Assembly: GCA_947685225.1 (NCBI GenBank)
Contig: CANTUV010000024.1
Coordinates: forward strand, 54,154,001-54,218,000
DNA from: Garcia nutans
Taxonomy: Eukaryota > Streptophyta > Magnoliopsida > Malpighiales > Euphorbiaceae
Length of the DNA: 64,000 nt
Direction of reading: 5' to 3'
The notes beneath the pieces were generated by a model. That model saw only the letters and a list, made by a program, of their open reading frames with translations, was not told the origin of the DNA and ran no database searches. Shown piece by piece: positions 1 through 10,035 of the stretch (positions are counted from its first letter, which is position 1; each line of letters begins with the position of its first letter). The translations under genes were made by a program, and so were the position numbers.

Positions 1-862
1 AACTGGTCAAAATTAGAGGCTTAAGGAATAAGTTGATAGGGTTTTCCCATACCGAAGCCAATGTGGTGAGGGCATCAGCCATCTGATTTTCTTCTCTTGA
101 TAGGTGTATAAACCTACACTCCTTAAAGTTCTTCTTCATCATGGTCAGGTAATGGTGGTATGGTTTTAATTTTTCTTCTTTCAACTCCCACTCTCCATTT
201 ACTTGGGATACTACTAGCAATGAATCGCCAAAAACTTCCACCTTATCCACCTTTATAATCATTAGGGTTTCCAAACCGAAAATACAAGCTTTGTACTCCA
301 CCAAATTATTGGTTGCCCTAAATTTCAACTTTTTGGCTAAAGGGATGAGTTCCCCTTCGGGCGATTCTAGTATAACTCCCAAACCTGCTCCTTTCCTGTC
401 TACTGCTCCGTCAAAATACATTCTCCATCCTTGTACTTCAATTGCTTCTAAATGTTCATCCAAAAATTCCAAGATTACCTCTTCACTTTCTGGTAATGGT
501 TGTTGGGCTAGGAATTCTGCCACCGCTCTACCTTTGATCATTTTCCTGGTTACATACTCAATCTCAAATTCTTCTAATATTATCAACCATCGACCATATT
601 TCCCTATCAATGAGGATGTCTCCCTTAAGTACTTCATTGGATCCAACCTGGAAATTTCTTGCACACTATACGATTGAAAGTAATGCTGCAACTTCTTAGA
701 AGACCAAACCATGACTATACAGGTCTTTTCAATGATACTATACTTAATTTCATAAGGTAGGAGCTTTCTACTCAAATAGTAAACTGCATGCTCAATCCCT
801 GACTCATCTGCTTGGGCTAGCATGGCTCCTATCGACTCTTCTTCTACTGCTAAGTATAGTAA
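1..862 (-). pseudogene. Tat-lineage pol fragment: RNase H followed by archaeal-type RNase H
   Basis: Translation of the minus strand gives two RNase H-like modules in series. The first (about 862 to 470) has YYLSRKLLPYE and a degraded end reading VAEFLAQQP. The second (about 430 to 40) has YFDGAVDRKGAG with its Asp near 411, EVFGDSLLVVSQV with an Asp near 225, and NQMADAL with an Asp near 75, the usual acidic residues. A second, archaeal-type RNase H after the native one is a known mark of the Tat group (Ogre/Retand and relatives). The enzymes degrade the RNA strand of the RNA:DNA hybrid during reverse transcription. The piece is the downstream end of the element whose RT and gag lie to the right; integrase and 3' LTR must be left of the window. 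Frame breaks make it a pseudogene. Lineage is well supported, exact family is not. Confidence 0.82.
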
Positions 863-869
863 CAAGTGG

Positions 870-1760
870 ATTCAACAAATACTCTTTTATTTACTCAAAG
901 GCCTTTTGACATTCTTCATTCCATATGACCGGCTGATTCTTTCTAAGCAATTTGAAAATAGGCTCACAAATTGTTGTGAGTTTTGCTATGAATCTACTAA
1001 TGTACTATAGTTTACCAATAAATCCCCTAACTTCTCTCTCTGTCGTAGGGGCTGGCATATCCCTGATTGCCTTAACTTTGTCAAGATCAATCTCAATTCA
1101 TTCGGACCAATAACATGTCCCAATAATTTACCTGAAGTAACACTGAACACACACTTCTTTGGGTTTAATCATAGCTTATATTTCAAGGCTCTATCAAAGA
1201 ATAATTCCAAGTTTTGGAAGTGTTGTTCTCTTGTATCCAATTTAACCATCATATCATCAACATATACTTCAACTTATTTGTGCATCATGTCATGAAATAG
1301 TGTGGTGGCCATCCTTTGGTAGGTTGCTCCAGCATTCTTTAAACCGAACGGCATTACCCTATAACAAAATATAACTCATGTAGTAATGAAAGCAGTTTTG
1401 GCTTTATCCTCTTGGACCATTAACACTTTGTTGTATCTGGAAAATCCATCTACAAATGAGTGTAGCACGCTAGAGGCTGCACTATCAATGAGAACATCTA
1501 TATGAGGTAAAGGAAAATCATCTTTAGGGAAAGCCTTGTTTAAATCTCTATAATCCACACAGACCCTTATTCTTCCATCTTTCTTCGGCATGGGTACTAT
1601 GTTGGCTAACCAATCTGGATATTCTATCACTTCAAGGAACTTCACTTGTATTTGCTTAGTGACCTCTTCTTTAACCAATTCAGCCCACTCAGGTCTTAAT
1701 CGCCTAAGCTTTTGTTTGATGGGTTTCATGTGAGTGTAAGTAGGAATATGATGCTCGGCT
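870..1760 (-). pseudogene. Tat-lineage reverse transcriptase, inactivated
   Basis: The clearest stretch (1729 to 1376) reads PEWAELVKEEVTKQIQ, then VPMPKKDGRIRVCVDYRDLN and FPLPHIDVLIDSAA, then SFVDGFSRYNKVLM, which are RT fingers and palm motifs in the form seen in Tat elements. Further on, the polymerase active site YVDD is at 1264 to 1253. A TAA stop at 1276 to 1274, three codons before YVDD, breaks the frame, and more frame changes follow. The domain would copy element RNA into DNA inside the virus-like particle. The protease and gag of the same element lie upstream (higher coordinates) in the same orientation. Only debris of the thumb can be followed below 1250. Confidence 0.85.
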
Positions 1761-1770
1761 ATGTCTCAAT

Positions 1771-2394
1771 CTATTCCAGGCATATCCTCATAAGACCAAG
1801 CAAACACCTCTTCATATTTTTTGAATATTTTTTCAAATCTCTCTCTCTCTCATCAAGAGTAAGGTTGAATGCTATGCTAATGTTTTTAGGATTTTCAGTT
1901 GTTCCCAAATTTAATAATTGTGTGTTGACAGAATTAATATTAAAAATGCTCATGTAACTGCTATTTGAATGTATGCAACCATCAGGAGACACATCACACA
2001 AGTAAGCAAAATTAGACTTTATTGCATTCATTTTGGAAAAGAAAACATCATCATCATTCTCATACAAAGCAGACAAATTAAAATCAAAATCAAAATCATT
2101 GTTCTCAAAATCATAAGGCAGGATGTCTTTAAACTTTTCTTCAACCAGGGCAGCAATCTCCTCCGGAGTCTTCTCGGCCTTCAGGATAGCTTCATTCTTC
2201 TCTTTTGGATTGGATTCTTTGCTAGTTGGCAAGGTGATCTCTTTCTTCACTTGTTCCACTAGCTCAGCCACATCTGCAAAAATTTCAAAACCCAGGATCA
2301 ACTTTCCCATGAACATGATTGGCTCGGGCTTTCCTTGGAGTGGTCCCATATCTGGAGCTTTGACAAAGATCTCTTCAAGTGGTGGGAAGCTCAT
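1771..2394 (-). pseudogene. Tat element spacer between protease and RT
   Basis: A 207-residue open stretch between the G-patch/protease segment and RT of the same decayed Tat element. It is rich in acidic residues and Lys (for example VEQVKKEITLP and DFENNDFDFDFN) and matches no enzyme I recognise. In Tat elements a long variable linker normally sits here, so I read it as polyprotein linker, not as a host gene. It starts after a stop at about 2397 that separates it from the protease frame. Confidence 0.6.
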
Positions 2395-2438
2395 CTTCTC
2401 ACTCTTCTTTGGCTAGACATCATTGTTTTCATCATATC

Positions 2439-3110
2439 CTAACCCTTTTCTGGATGTTTGAGTTCTAAATCTGGCAGCTTTGTCAAACCGGCTTTACCCT
2501 TTCCAAGACCAGCTCCGGGAAGGTAGTTCATGTTCTTCATCATATTCAAGACTTTAGAGTCCACTACTTCATCATCAGACATTGCAGCTACTTGAAAACC
2601 ATTGAGAGGCCTCTCAATCATTAGAGCATTAACAATCTCATTATCTTCAGCTTCAATGACCACTGTCTCATCTCCATTGAGGAACTTGATCTTTTGATGA
2701 ATGGTGAAAGGAACTCCACCAAGAGGATGAAACCATGGTCGCCGTAAGAGTAAGGCGAAGGTAACTGGTATGTCTAAAACCACAAATTCAATAATAGATT
2801 CAATTGGACCAACCTTGACAGCAGCTTTGAAAGTCCTTTCAGCATGTCTCTTAGTGTTGTCATAAGCCCGAATTGTTACCTCGGTCGGGTTTAGATCTCT
2901 TGTTGACATGGCTAGCTTTGGCAATATCGTAAATGGACAAACATTTATGGCGGACCCATCATCGACCATTACACATGGAGTCCTCTTCCCTTTGACTTCT
3001 ATCTTGATAAAGAGAGGGCGGATGTGATCTCTCCCCTCCTCTAGTAAGTCCGCATTCTGAAAAAGAAACTGCTCCCATATTAACTTCACACTTCTCTTGA
3101 ACCTCTTCAC
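2439..3110 (-). pseudogene. Tat-lineage aspartic protease with G-patch segment
   Basis: The 223-residue frame contains VMVDDGSAINVCP (residues about 47-59), the D-[DS]-G-S retroviral-type protease site in the form used by Tat elements, then a beta-rich protease body ending near RPWFHPLGGVPF. Near the C terminus NYLPGAGLGKGKAGL is a glycine-rich G-patch-like motif, also reported in this lineage. The protease would release gag and pol products. It overlaps the end of the gag frame (2959-3768) in another phase, so a frameshift separates them. The active-site Asp is kept, but stops on both sides of the domain mean no intact polyprotein can be made. Confidence 0.8.
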
Positions 3111-3833
3111 ATTTCATTACCCCTCCAATTTTTATGAAGTTGATCAGCTCCTCCATTGTCGTGAAGGTAGAAATTGGCATGCTAGCCAAGGCTTTAGCCA
3201 TAGTTTCTCGGTGCTTTTTAGAAGTAGCTAATAAGTCCCAAATGCTAACACTTGCTTGGGTTCTTTTCAATTGCTTGAGCACAACATCATCTTCTTCTTC
3301 TTTATTTCCTACTTCAACTTCCTTACACTTATTAGTTTTTACTTCCTTAGGTGGTGGCCTTGCATAAGGCTTACCGAATCTAGTGTTCATTACTTCATCT
3401 TCTTCGGGCTCAGACCAAGTCCAAACCTCCTTCTTGGATATTATATCATCATCACTATTGCTTGAATCCCAAAACCCATTGACAACACAAATTGTTACTT
3501 CTTTACCCACCATAACTTGTTTAATTCCACCAAATACCTCTTCTTCTTTGGTTGCTTCTCCACTCACATCTTGAAAAGAAGACATGACAAAGTCTTCATG
3601 CAAACCTCCTCCAATCATGAAGGTTGCCGGTGGTGGTACCCTATTGAACTTTGGTAATGGGTTGTCTTTGGTGTTTGGCTTATTGGGCTCGGGTAGCTTC
3701 CCATTATCAATTAGATTTTGGATCTCATGCCTCAACCTCACACATCTATCCGTGTCATGCCCTTGCATTTGATGAAACTGACAAAATGCTTAAGTGTTGA
3801 AATTAGGTGGGAGAGGGTTAGGCAAAGGGCAAG
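2959..3833 (-). pseudogene. Tat-lineage gag, C-terminal part with zinc finger
   Basis: On the minus strand CQFHQMQGHDTDRC (about 3786 to 3745) is the C-x2-H-x4-H-x4-C-like finger typical of Tat gag, followed by VRLRHEIQNLIDNG, also typical. The first Cys lies two codons downstream of an in-frame TAA at about 3792, so the upstream gag cannot be read into it. The rest is acidic linker leading to the protease. The finger normally binds element RNA for packaging. Confidence in the family is high; the boundaries of the gag products cannot be set. Confidence 0.75.
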
Positions 3834-3836
3834 GAT

Positions 3837-5019
3837 TTAAGGGTTGTAGCAATCCTTTTCTTTGAAGTTTATTGAGAACCCAAGACATTGGTTTCCCCAA
3901 TTCTGAAAATTGTCTCCTTGATCCTTGGTTAGTAGCATTGACACCGATTGCCTTTTGCATGGTTTGGCTACCAGACTGATAGTTTCCTTTCTCATTCCTT
4001 CTTGTTGAAAAATGGTTCTTCTCTCTCTCCCATTCTTCAATTTACAAACCAGCTTGGAGAAGGTCTTTGAAATCACGGATGAGTGTATGAGACATCCTCT
4101 CATGAAGACTAGGCAACACCCCTCTCATGATCATCCTTATTTGATTGGATTCATCAGGCCTCTTCTTGAGTAAAGCGGCCTTGTTTCTCTATCTCTTCAC
4201 ATAATCCACAAAATTCTCATTCGACCTTTGCCTAATGGACTCCACTTCCATTAATGTAACTTCCATCTCAACATTATATCCATATTGTTGGATGAAGGCC
4301 TTATAAAGCAGATCCCAACTCTTTTGTGCTCCATCATCTAAGGTATTGAACTAGTTTTGGACAACAGGGTCCAATGAGAGCATGACGTACCTTAGGGTTT
4401 GAGCCTTAGTAGCTGCAGACTGCATAGTAGTGATATATTGCTTCACATGGAGATGAGGATTTTCGATTCCATCAAACTTCGCAAAAGATGGCATCTTGAA
4501 CTTGTACAGAACTTCTTCATCTAGTTCAAATAATTTGTCCACCTCGGACATTTCCTCAGTTTTTAGTTTCTTCTCAAATTTCTTTTCTAAATCAGCAATC
4601 ATCTTTTCAACATCAGAAGTTTTGGTCTTCTCCATAGTTAATCTTTCAACAATCTTTGGTTCTTTTTTCTTCTCTTGAGCATCTTGGTAGTATTGAGCCC
4701 AATCATCATCATCATCAATGATCACTTTTTCATCATCAAAAACTACTTCACCAACTTTGGTCTTCCCTTTGTCTTTTGGCTTCTTAATGCTAGCAAATGC
4801 TTCGGCATGATTTTCTAAAATTGCAGTCAATTAGTTCTTCAAGGTCTCAGCTAGGGCCTCTTTTATTTCTTCCATTTTGGCATTGAGGGCTTCATCCACC
4901 AATCTTTGAATTTGTTTGAGATCCATTATTTTTGGTGAGCAAGTGATTGAGTCATTGCTAGATACTTCATCTCCGGAGTAGGTTGGATTGTCGTAAGCTT
5001 TTGAACTGTCGTAATCCAT
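3837..5019 (-). pseudogene. Tat-lineage gag, N-terminal and capsid-like part
   Basis: I take the start as the ATG at 5019 (MDYDSSKAYDNP), though the open frame reaches 5088. After an acidic, Lys-rich region the capsid-like retrotransposon gag domain is recognisable: FAKFDGIENPHLHVKQYITT, then further segments about LLYKAFIQQYGYNVE, VESIRQRSNENFVDYVKR and RMIMRGVLPSLHERM. Stops at about 4831, 4350 and 4185 and one further break near 4050 interrupt it. It would form the particle shell. It is the first coding segment after the leader and primer site, so element order is LTR, primer site, gag, protease, RT, RNase H, RNase H. Confidence 0.78.
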
Positions 5020-5088
5020 GGCTGTGAGCCAGAGAGGATCAATGATATGAGATTCAAATGTATGCATGTATCCACAAACAATCAACAA

Positions 5089-6072
5089 AGAAAGATAATT
5101 AGGACGTTCCTTCCAACCTTATAACATCCACACACGAATGGCGAGTCTCTTTTCCTAAGTATATGGTTAACAAAATACCAACATAGGGTACCTTATTTTC
5201 GAATATTTCCCTCGGACATTTCAATCAATAGTTATATTTTCAAAAATGGAAATCAACTTATGATAATTCCCATTAATTAGGTTTTAATCCATTTAACCAA
5301 CTAATGTAGCTTTTATGCTATATTGGATTAAAACAAAATTAAGAAGTTTATTATAAATAGATTTCTCACTTGAAAAAGGTAACTAATGATTCATGCCAAA
5401 AACAAACCCATGATTAATTATTCTTAGTATAAACTAGGCTCACAATTGATTTTTGGTATTTAATAATTGACCTAAATAATTTGCAAGCTCTTTATAAAAA
5501 TAATTTTGTTTCTAAGCCCATTGTAAAAAGATTTTAGAAAAAGATGGATTTTGGACTTAGTATTTGGGCCATGAGCAAAAGAATTTTTGATTTGTTTTTA
5601 GAAAAGTCTTTTGTTCAAAGACCATCTTGAAAAGTTTAAAAAATAGTTTTGGTCTTTTGGACTTTAAAGAAAAATTTATTTGAGCTTGAAATGTACTTAG
5701 GTCATATTAGAAAAGAGCAAACCAAATAAGCCATGATTCAAGCTAAGACAAATTAACCATAGTCAAACAACATGCATTTGGGGTAAAAACCTAAGAAAAG
5801 TAACTAGGCCAATTACATGAGCTTTAGTCTTTGGGTAAAAAGGCTTAGGTTCCCATAGCAAGTATATACCAAATGGTACGAGACTATGAGTGGTTATGCC
5901 ATGCTCGATCTCCATACCTTGAGTGAAAGTATGGTATCCCTTACATAACACAACACGGGTAACACGGGCATCCTAACTCACACACACGATACAATCTAAT
6001 ATGATGCAATGGATAATATCATTATAAGAAAGAATAGAATAATATAAAGACCAACGGAATCAACTTCTCTTA
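5089..6072 (-). other. Non-coding leader of the Tat element
   Basis: About 980 bases between gag and the primer site. It is AT-rich, has no coding signal I can support, and corresponds to the 5' untranslated leader of the minus-strand Tat element. Confidence 0.55.
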
Positions 6073-6090
6073 TCCCCAGTAGAGTCGCCA
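6073..6090 (-). promoter_or_regulatory. Primer binding site of the Tat element
   Basis: Read on the minus strand the site is TGGCGACTCTACTGGGGA, one base after the LTR end ...CTCACA. From memory, Ogre/Tat elements use this kind of TGGCGACTC site, assigned to a tRNA-Arg. Position between LTR and leader supports the call; the tRNA identity is recalled, not tested. Confidence 0.7.
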
Positions 6091-6899
6091 CTGTGAGCAG
6101 GGATTTTCGCCTCCACTCCCAGTGGAATGGTTCTTGCAACTTCGGCACTGTTTAGGCTCAGGGCCTTAGAGAACACAGACCTAAGTCCGGAGAAAATAGA
6201 GTGCCACCCGGATGGGCTGGGAAAAAGAAAGGGGTGGATGACTCGATTCCTAAGGAATCTCCAACCCCCTAATGGGTTCAGAAAGTTGGGTACTTGTGGG
6301 GAAGGTGAGAAATGGCCCAGCACCCCCACAATGCCCTGTTCATTGGAACTGGCCTCCTTTACAGTTCTTAATATTATAAAATTCTTAAATATAACAATAT
6401 TATTCATATTACACACAATAATTAAAATAAAGCATCGATATATTGAAAATCAAAATAATGTCCAAGAAAAACAAATAAATGGACACCCATCCGAAGATGG
6501 AGACATGCCCTTACATAATCCATGCCTAAATAGGAAACCCACCGAAAGGTAGAAACATGTCCTTTACATTGGTTCTAAAATAGAAAAGCAAATTAAATTA
6601 CATGATATTTAACTAATGAGGTACCCACCAAGTGGAAACATACCTCTTACAACATTTGGAAATCTAAATAAATCGATAAAAGTAAATAACCATTCATCAT
6701 AAATAAATCATTCACCAAAGACATTAAACATCAATTAAAATAAAAATATTCATCCACGATAAATTAAATAAATCAAGCATTGAACTTAAATAAACCAACA
6801 AAGCATTGAGAATAAATTAAAGCATATAATAGACTACATAATCAAATCTAAAAATAAATAAAGCAAGTAAAGATACAAATTAAGGCTACTGCTTCTATT

Positions 6900-7660
6900 T
6901 AAGATTCTTTATTTAATGTGTTTAGGGTTTTGGAATTTTAGTATTATCTAGGGTTTGTAATTCTTGGCTACTATGAACTTTAAGGGAATTAAAATAGATT
7001 AAAGTATTATGATTTAAAAAGTTGGTAAAGTTCTTTGATTAACCAAATTAGGGTTTAAGATGTAAAATCATGAAATTAGGGTTTGGGCATTTTAAAACAT
7101 TTGATTTATGATTTATGGCTACTGGATCATGGTTTTTAGGCTTACTGTGTTTGAATTTTAATATTTATGTTTATAGGGTTTTAAGGTCTAAAGGATTAGG
7201 GTTTAGAGAAATTAGGGTTTAAGGTTTTAAGGGAGTTAAAGGATTAGGGTTTAGAGAAATTAGGGTTTAAGGTTTTTAGGGAGTTAAGGTTTAGAATAAT
7301 TTGGGTTTTGGAGTTGAATTAGGGTTTTAGAATTTTAGAATTAGGGTTTCGGAGAATGCATTAGATTTTAGAATTTGAAAATCAATTGATAATTTTATGA
7401 AACTTTATGAAAATAAACAAAACGATTTAAGGTTTATAGAAACAGAAAAGATATTTTTTTAGGGTTTTTGGAAAGAAAAGGATTTAATTTATGGCTTTGA
7501 ATAATTGGAAGGCAAATTAGGGTTTTAAGATTTTGAAGAAACAAAAACAACTATTTTAAGATTTTTGAAAAACAAAGAGACGAATTAAAGTTTTTAAGCT
7601 TTAGAAAAGGTAAATGAAGGTTCTAGGGTTTTTAATTTTAAAGAAATAGAAACAATTTTT
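6900..7660 (-). repeat. Telobox-rich segment inside Tat LTR-A
   Basis: About twenty copies of TAGGGTTT or TTAGGGTTTA lie in 760 bases, including a direct duplication of about 48 bases at 7190-7280 (ATTAGGGTTTAGAGAAATTA in both units). Copies are separated by irregular AT-rich spacers, so it is not a telomeric tract. The equivalent stretch of the other Tat LTR (13730-14330) carries the complementary AAACCCTAA motifs, so the feature belongs to the LTR family. Confidence 0.75.
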
Positions 7661-7906
7661 GACCTTGAGTGATGAAGCTACTGTGAATTAATGAAACAAA
7701 TAAAGAAATTCATACCTTCGTTTGTTGGTTCCACCAAAAATTTCTTCTTGGATGAACAAGAACAAAGAAAAGTTTTGCTGCCTTTGATGGATTGAATTGC
7801 TTGTTTACTCTCTCAAAAAGTCCGATTGATTCAAATTTTTCCTCCTCAATTTTAGTCTCAAATTTCTCCTCAAAATTTTCGTCCCATTCTGTGTTATTTT
7901 AGTCCT

Positions 7907-7914
7907 TATTTATA
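7907..7914 (-). promoter_or_regulatory. TATA box of Tat LTR-A
   Basis: TATAAATA on the minus strand, downstream of the GC-rich block and upstream of the telobox-rich transcribed part. The matching position of the other Tat LTR has CTATAAATA (13402-13410), which supports a real promoter element. Confidence 0.55.
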
Positions 7915-7984
7915 GAAGATTTTTGTGATTAATTTTAGTTATTCACGAAATCTAATATTAACTAAGAAAAAGAAACCAAAACCT

Positions 7985-8255
7985 AATTGTATTTGGTTTT
8001 GGAAAAATTTGCGTCGGAAAAATTTCGCTGGCGAAAAAAACTGCTGCGGAAAAATTGCGCTGGCAAAAAAAAACTGCTGCAAAAAAATGCGCTAGCGAAA
8101 AAACTGCCACAGCTAGCTGCGAGCTGCGGCGAAAATTGGCCTGCGGGCCATTTCGCCCGTAGGAAACTCCTGGGGGCAAAATGGCCCAAGACCATTTCGT
8201 CCCACGCTGATTTTCGGCGATGATTTTTTCATCGACGATTTTTTCGTCGCCGATT
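7985..8255 (-). other. GC-rich hairpin-prone block of Tat LTR-A (U3)
   Basis: A sharp GC-rich island in AT-rich surroundings, with short inverted repeats (GCTAGCTGCGAGCTGCGGC, GGCCTGCGGGCC) and repeated GCG(C/A)TGGC(G/A)AAAA units. It lies upstream of the TATA box, where U3 enhancers are expected. The 13120-13320 part of the opposite Tat LTR is a diverged counterpart. Confidence 0.5.
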
Positions 8256-8462
8256 TTTTTTATTTATTTGTTTATTATTATTATTATTTATTATTAATTA
8301 TAAAAATTAAATACCAAAGCAAATATTATTTAATTAAGATAACAAAAATTATTTTGGACTAATATATTGGACAACACAAAAATTATTTTGGACTAATTAA
8401 AATATATTGGACCGGACTGGGTCAAAAATTAAGGGTCTCCAGTATGGTAACTAGGGTTGTCA

Positions 8463-9349
8463 TGTTATATAGATATATTAATTTGGAAAAATCAAGTCAT
8501 GAGGTACATTGATATTGATTTGGCAAAGCCAACATTTGATTTCAAAATCAAAATTCAAAAAATAAAAAAATATTTTTTCATACAAAACCTTCAAGTTAAC
8601 AGAAGTTTGTTGAACAGTCAAACTTTGAAGGACACATTGGGCAAAGGAAATGATTACTGGCAAGGTTATGAAGCTACCAATTGACATACTGAATCATAAT
8701 TTGAAATGGATGTATCTCTACTATTTGGGGCCTCCATTATTCATATTTTCAACATATTGAAGATAAAAGCCATAACTGTGAAGCATTCTGTCATTCCAAT
8801 GCAAGACCTGAACGAGCATTTGAAAGGAACCAATGAGAATACTTCTGCTGATCACCTCGGTCTGTGAGTCGATGGAACTACTGTAAATATTATTCATGCA
8901 TATCATGCATACATGAGCATATCACATTGCATTTTTCTTGTATTGTATTGTCTATTCTTTGTCAAAGTGAACAGCAAACGCTCTGTGAAGTAAAGAATCA
9001 AAAGAAGATATCAAATCAGGGGGCATGAAAAGCCCATTGCAAGAGAAAGCTCCAGTAATTTTGCAAAGAGAAGAAATGCGTGCTTGTGCGAAGAATTAGA
9101 CAACAAAAACATCAATCAAAGTTTGCATGGAAAAAAGCTTTGTTTTGAGCCTACACAGGGGGCAAAGTTTCTCCTTTTCAATTTTTTAAAGTTCATATAC
9201 CAAACATTTTCAAACTCACTTGCAAATATTTTACCAAGCAGGAGGCAAGGAGAAGATATGATGGCTGACTAAAAATAGCTGAATTTTTGCAAAAGGAAGA
9301 ACAAAAGAATGGAACCACCAGTCAAGCCAGAATCCCAACTGATAAAAGG
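8463..9349. other. Non-coding DNA, possibly 3' untranslated region of a Tat element
   Basis: AT-rich, no supported gene. It runs without a break into the minisatellite at 9350, and the plus-strand Tat LTR follows that array. Tat/Ogre elements are known for long 3' untranslated regions with tandem repeats just before the 3' LTR, so this may be such a region on the plus strand. I see no pol remnant to prove it. Confidence 0.35.
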
Positions 9350-10035
9350 TTGGTCAAATCAAATTCAGTCTCGGGTCCAAGTACCTAATCTCGGATCCAA
9401 GTATCCAAATCAAATTAAATCTTGGGTCCAAGTACCCAATCTCGAGTTTAAGTACCTAATCTCGAGTCCACGTATCCAAATCAAACCCAATCTCGGGTCC
9501 AAGTACCCAAATCAAACTCAATCTCGGGTCCAAGTACCCAAATCAAATTCAATCTCGGGGCAAGTACCCAATCTCGGGGCAAGTACCCAATCTCGGGTCC
9601 AAGTACCCAATCTCAAATTCAGTCTCGGGTCCAAGTACCAAATCTCGAGTCCAAGCACCCAAATCAAATTCAATTTAGGTTCAAGTACCTAAATCAAATT
9701 CAATCTCGGGGCTAAGTACCCAATCTCGGGTCCAAGTACCCAAATCAAATTGAGTCTCGGGTCCAAGTACCCAAATCAAACTCAATCTCGGGTCCAAGTA
9801 CCCAAATAAAATCTAATATCGGGTCCAAGTATCCCAATAAAATTCAATCTCGGGTTCAAGTACCCAATCTCGGGTCCATGTACACAAATCAAATTCAATC
9901 TCGAGTCCAAGTACCCAATCTCGGGTCCAAGTACCCAATCTTGGGTATAAGTACCCAAATCAAATATAATCTTGGGTCCAAGTAACTAATCTCAGGTCCA
10001 AGTACCCAAAATCAAATTCAATCTAGGGTCAAAGT
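9350..10035. repeat. Minisatellite with GGGTCCAAGTACCC core, left part
   Basis: About 25-30 imperfect units. Two unit lengths alternate: a short one of about 20 bases (CTCGGGTCCAAGTACCCAAT) and a longer one of about 31 that adds CAAATTCAAT. The core GGGTCCAAGTACCC is an imperfect palindrome. Short in-frame translations of the array (VPNLGSKYPNQ) are repeat artefacts. The array is interrupted at 10036 by a solo LTR and resumes at 12519. Confidence 0.93.

Larger units (their letters stand above)
6092..8462 (-). repeat. 5' LTR of the minus-strand Tat element (LTR-A)
   Basis: The 3' boundary ...CTCACA at 6092 abuts the primer site. The outer boundary at about 8462 (minus strand TGACAACCC) is placed by comparison with the second Tat LTR at 12949-15052, which matches this one in reverse complement in several blocks: the last 330 bases, the ATTTGGTGGAACC block near 7728, the GC-rich block near 8000-8250 and the GACCC block near 8430. 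It has a GC-rich upstream part, a TATA box and a long stretch of AGGGTTT motifs. Its partner 3' LTR lies outside the window, so a target duplication cannot be tested. Confidence 0.72.

Noticed and set aside
6127..6552. 141-codon plus-strand frame, and its relative at 14681-14905
   Set aside because: It lies antisense in the 3' end of a Tat LTR; both copies read the same LTR segment and show no protein family.
6900..7660. Interstitial telomere
   Set aside because: AGGGTTT motifs are irregularly spaced and belong to an LTR family present in two orientations, so no head-to-tail TTTAGGG tract.
8457..9272. Short frames of 60-75 codons as small host genes
   Set aside because: Both strands are open for similar lengths, no family recognised, codon use follows AT content.
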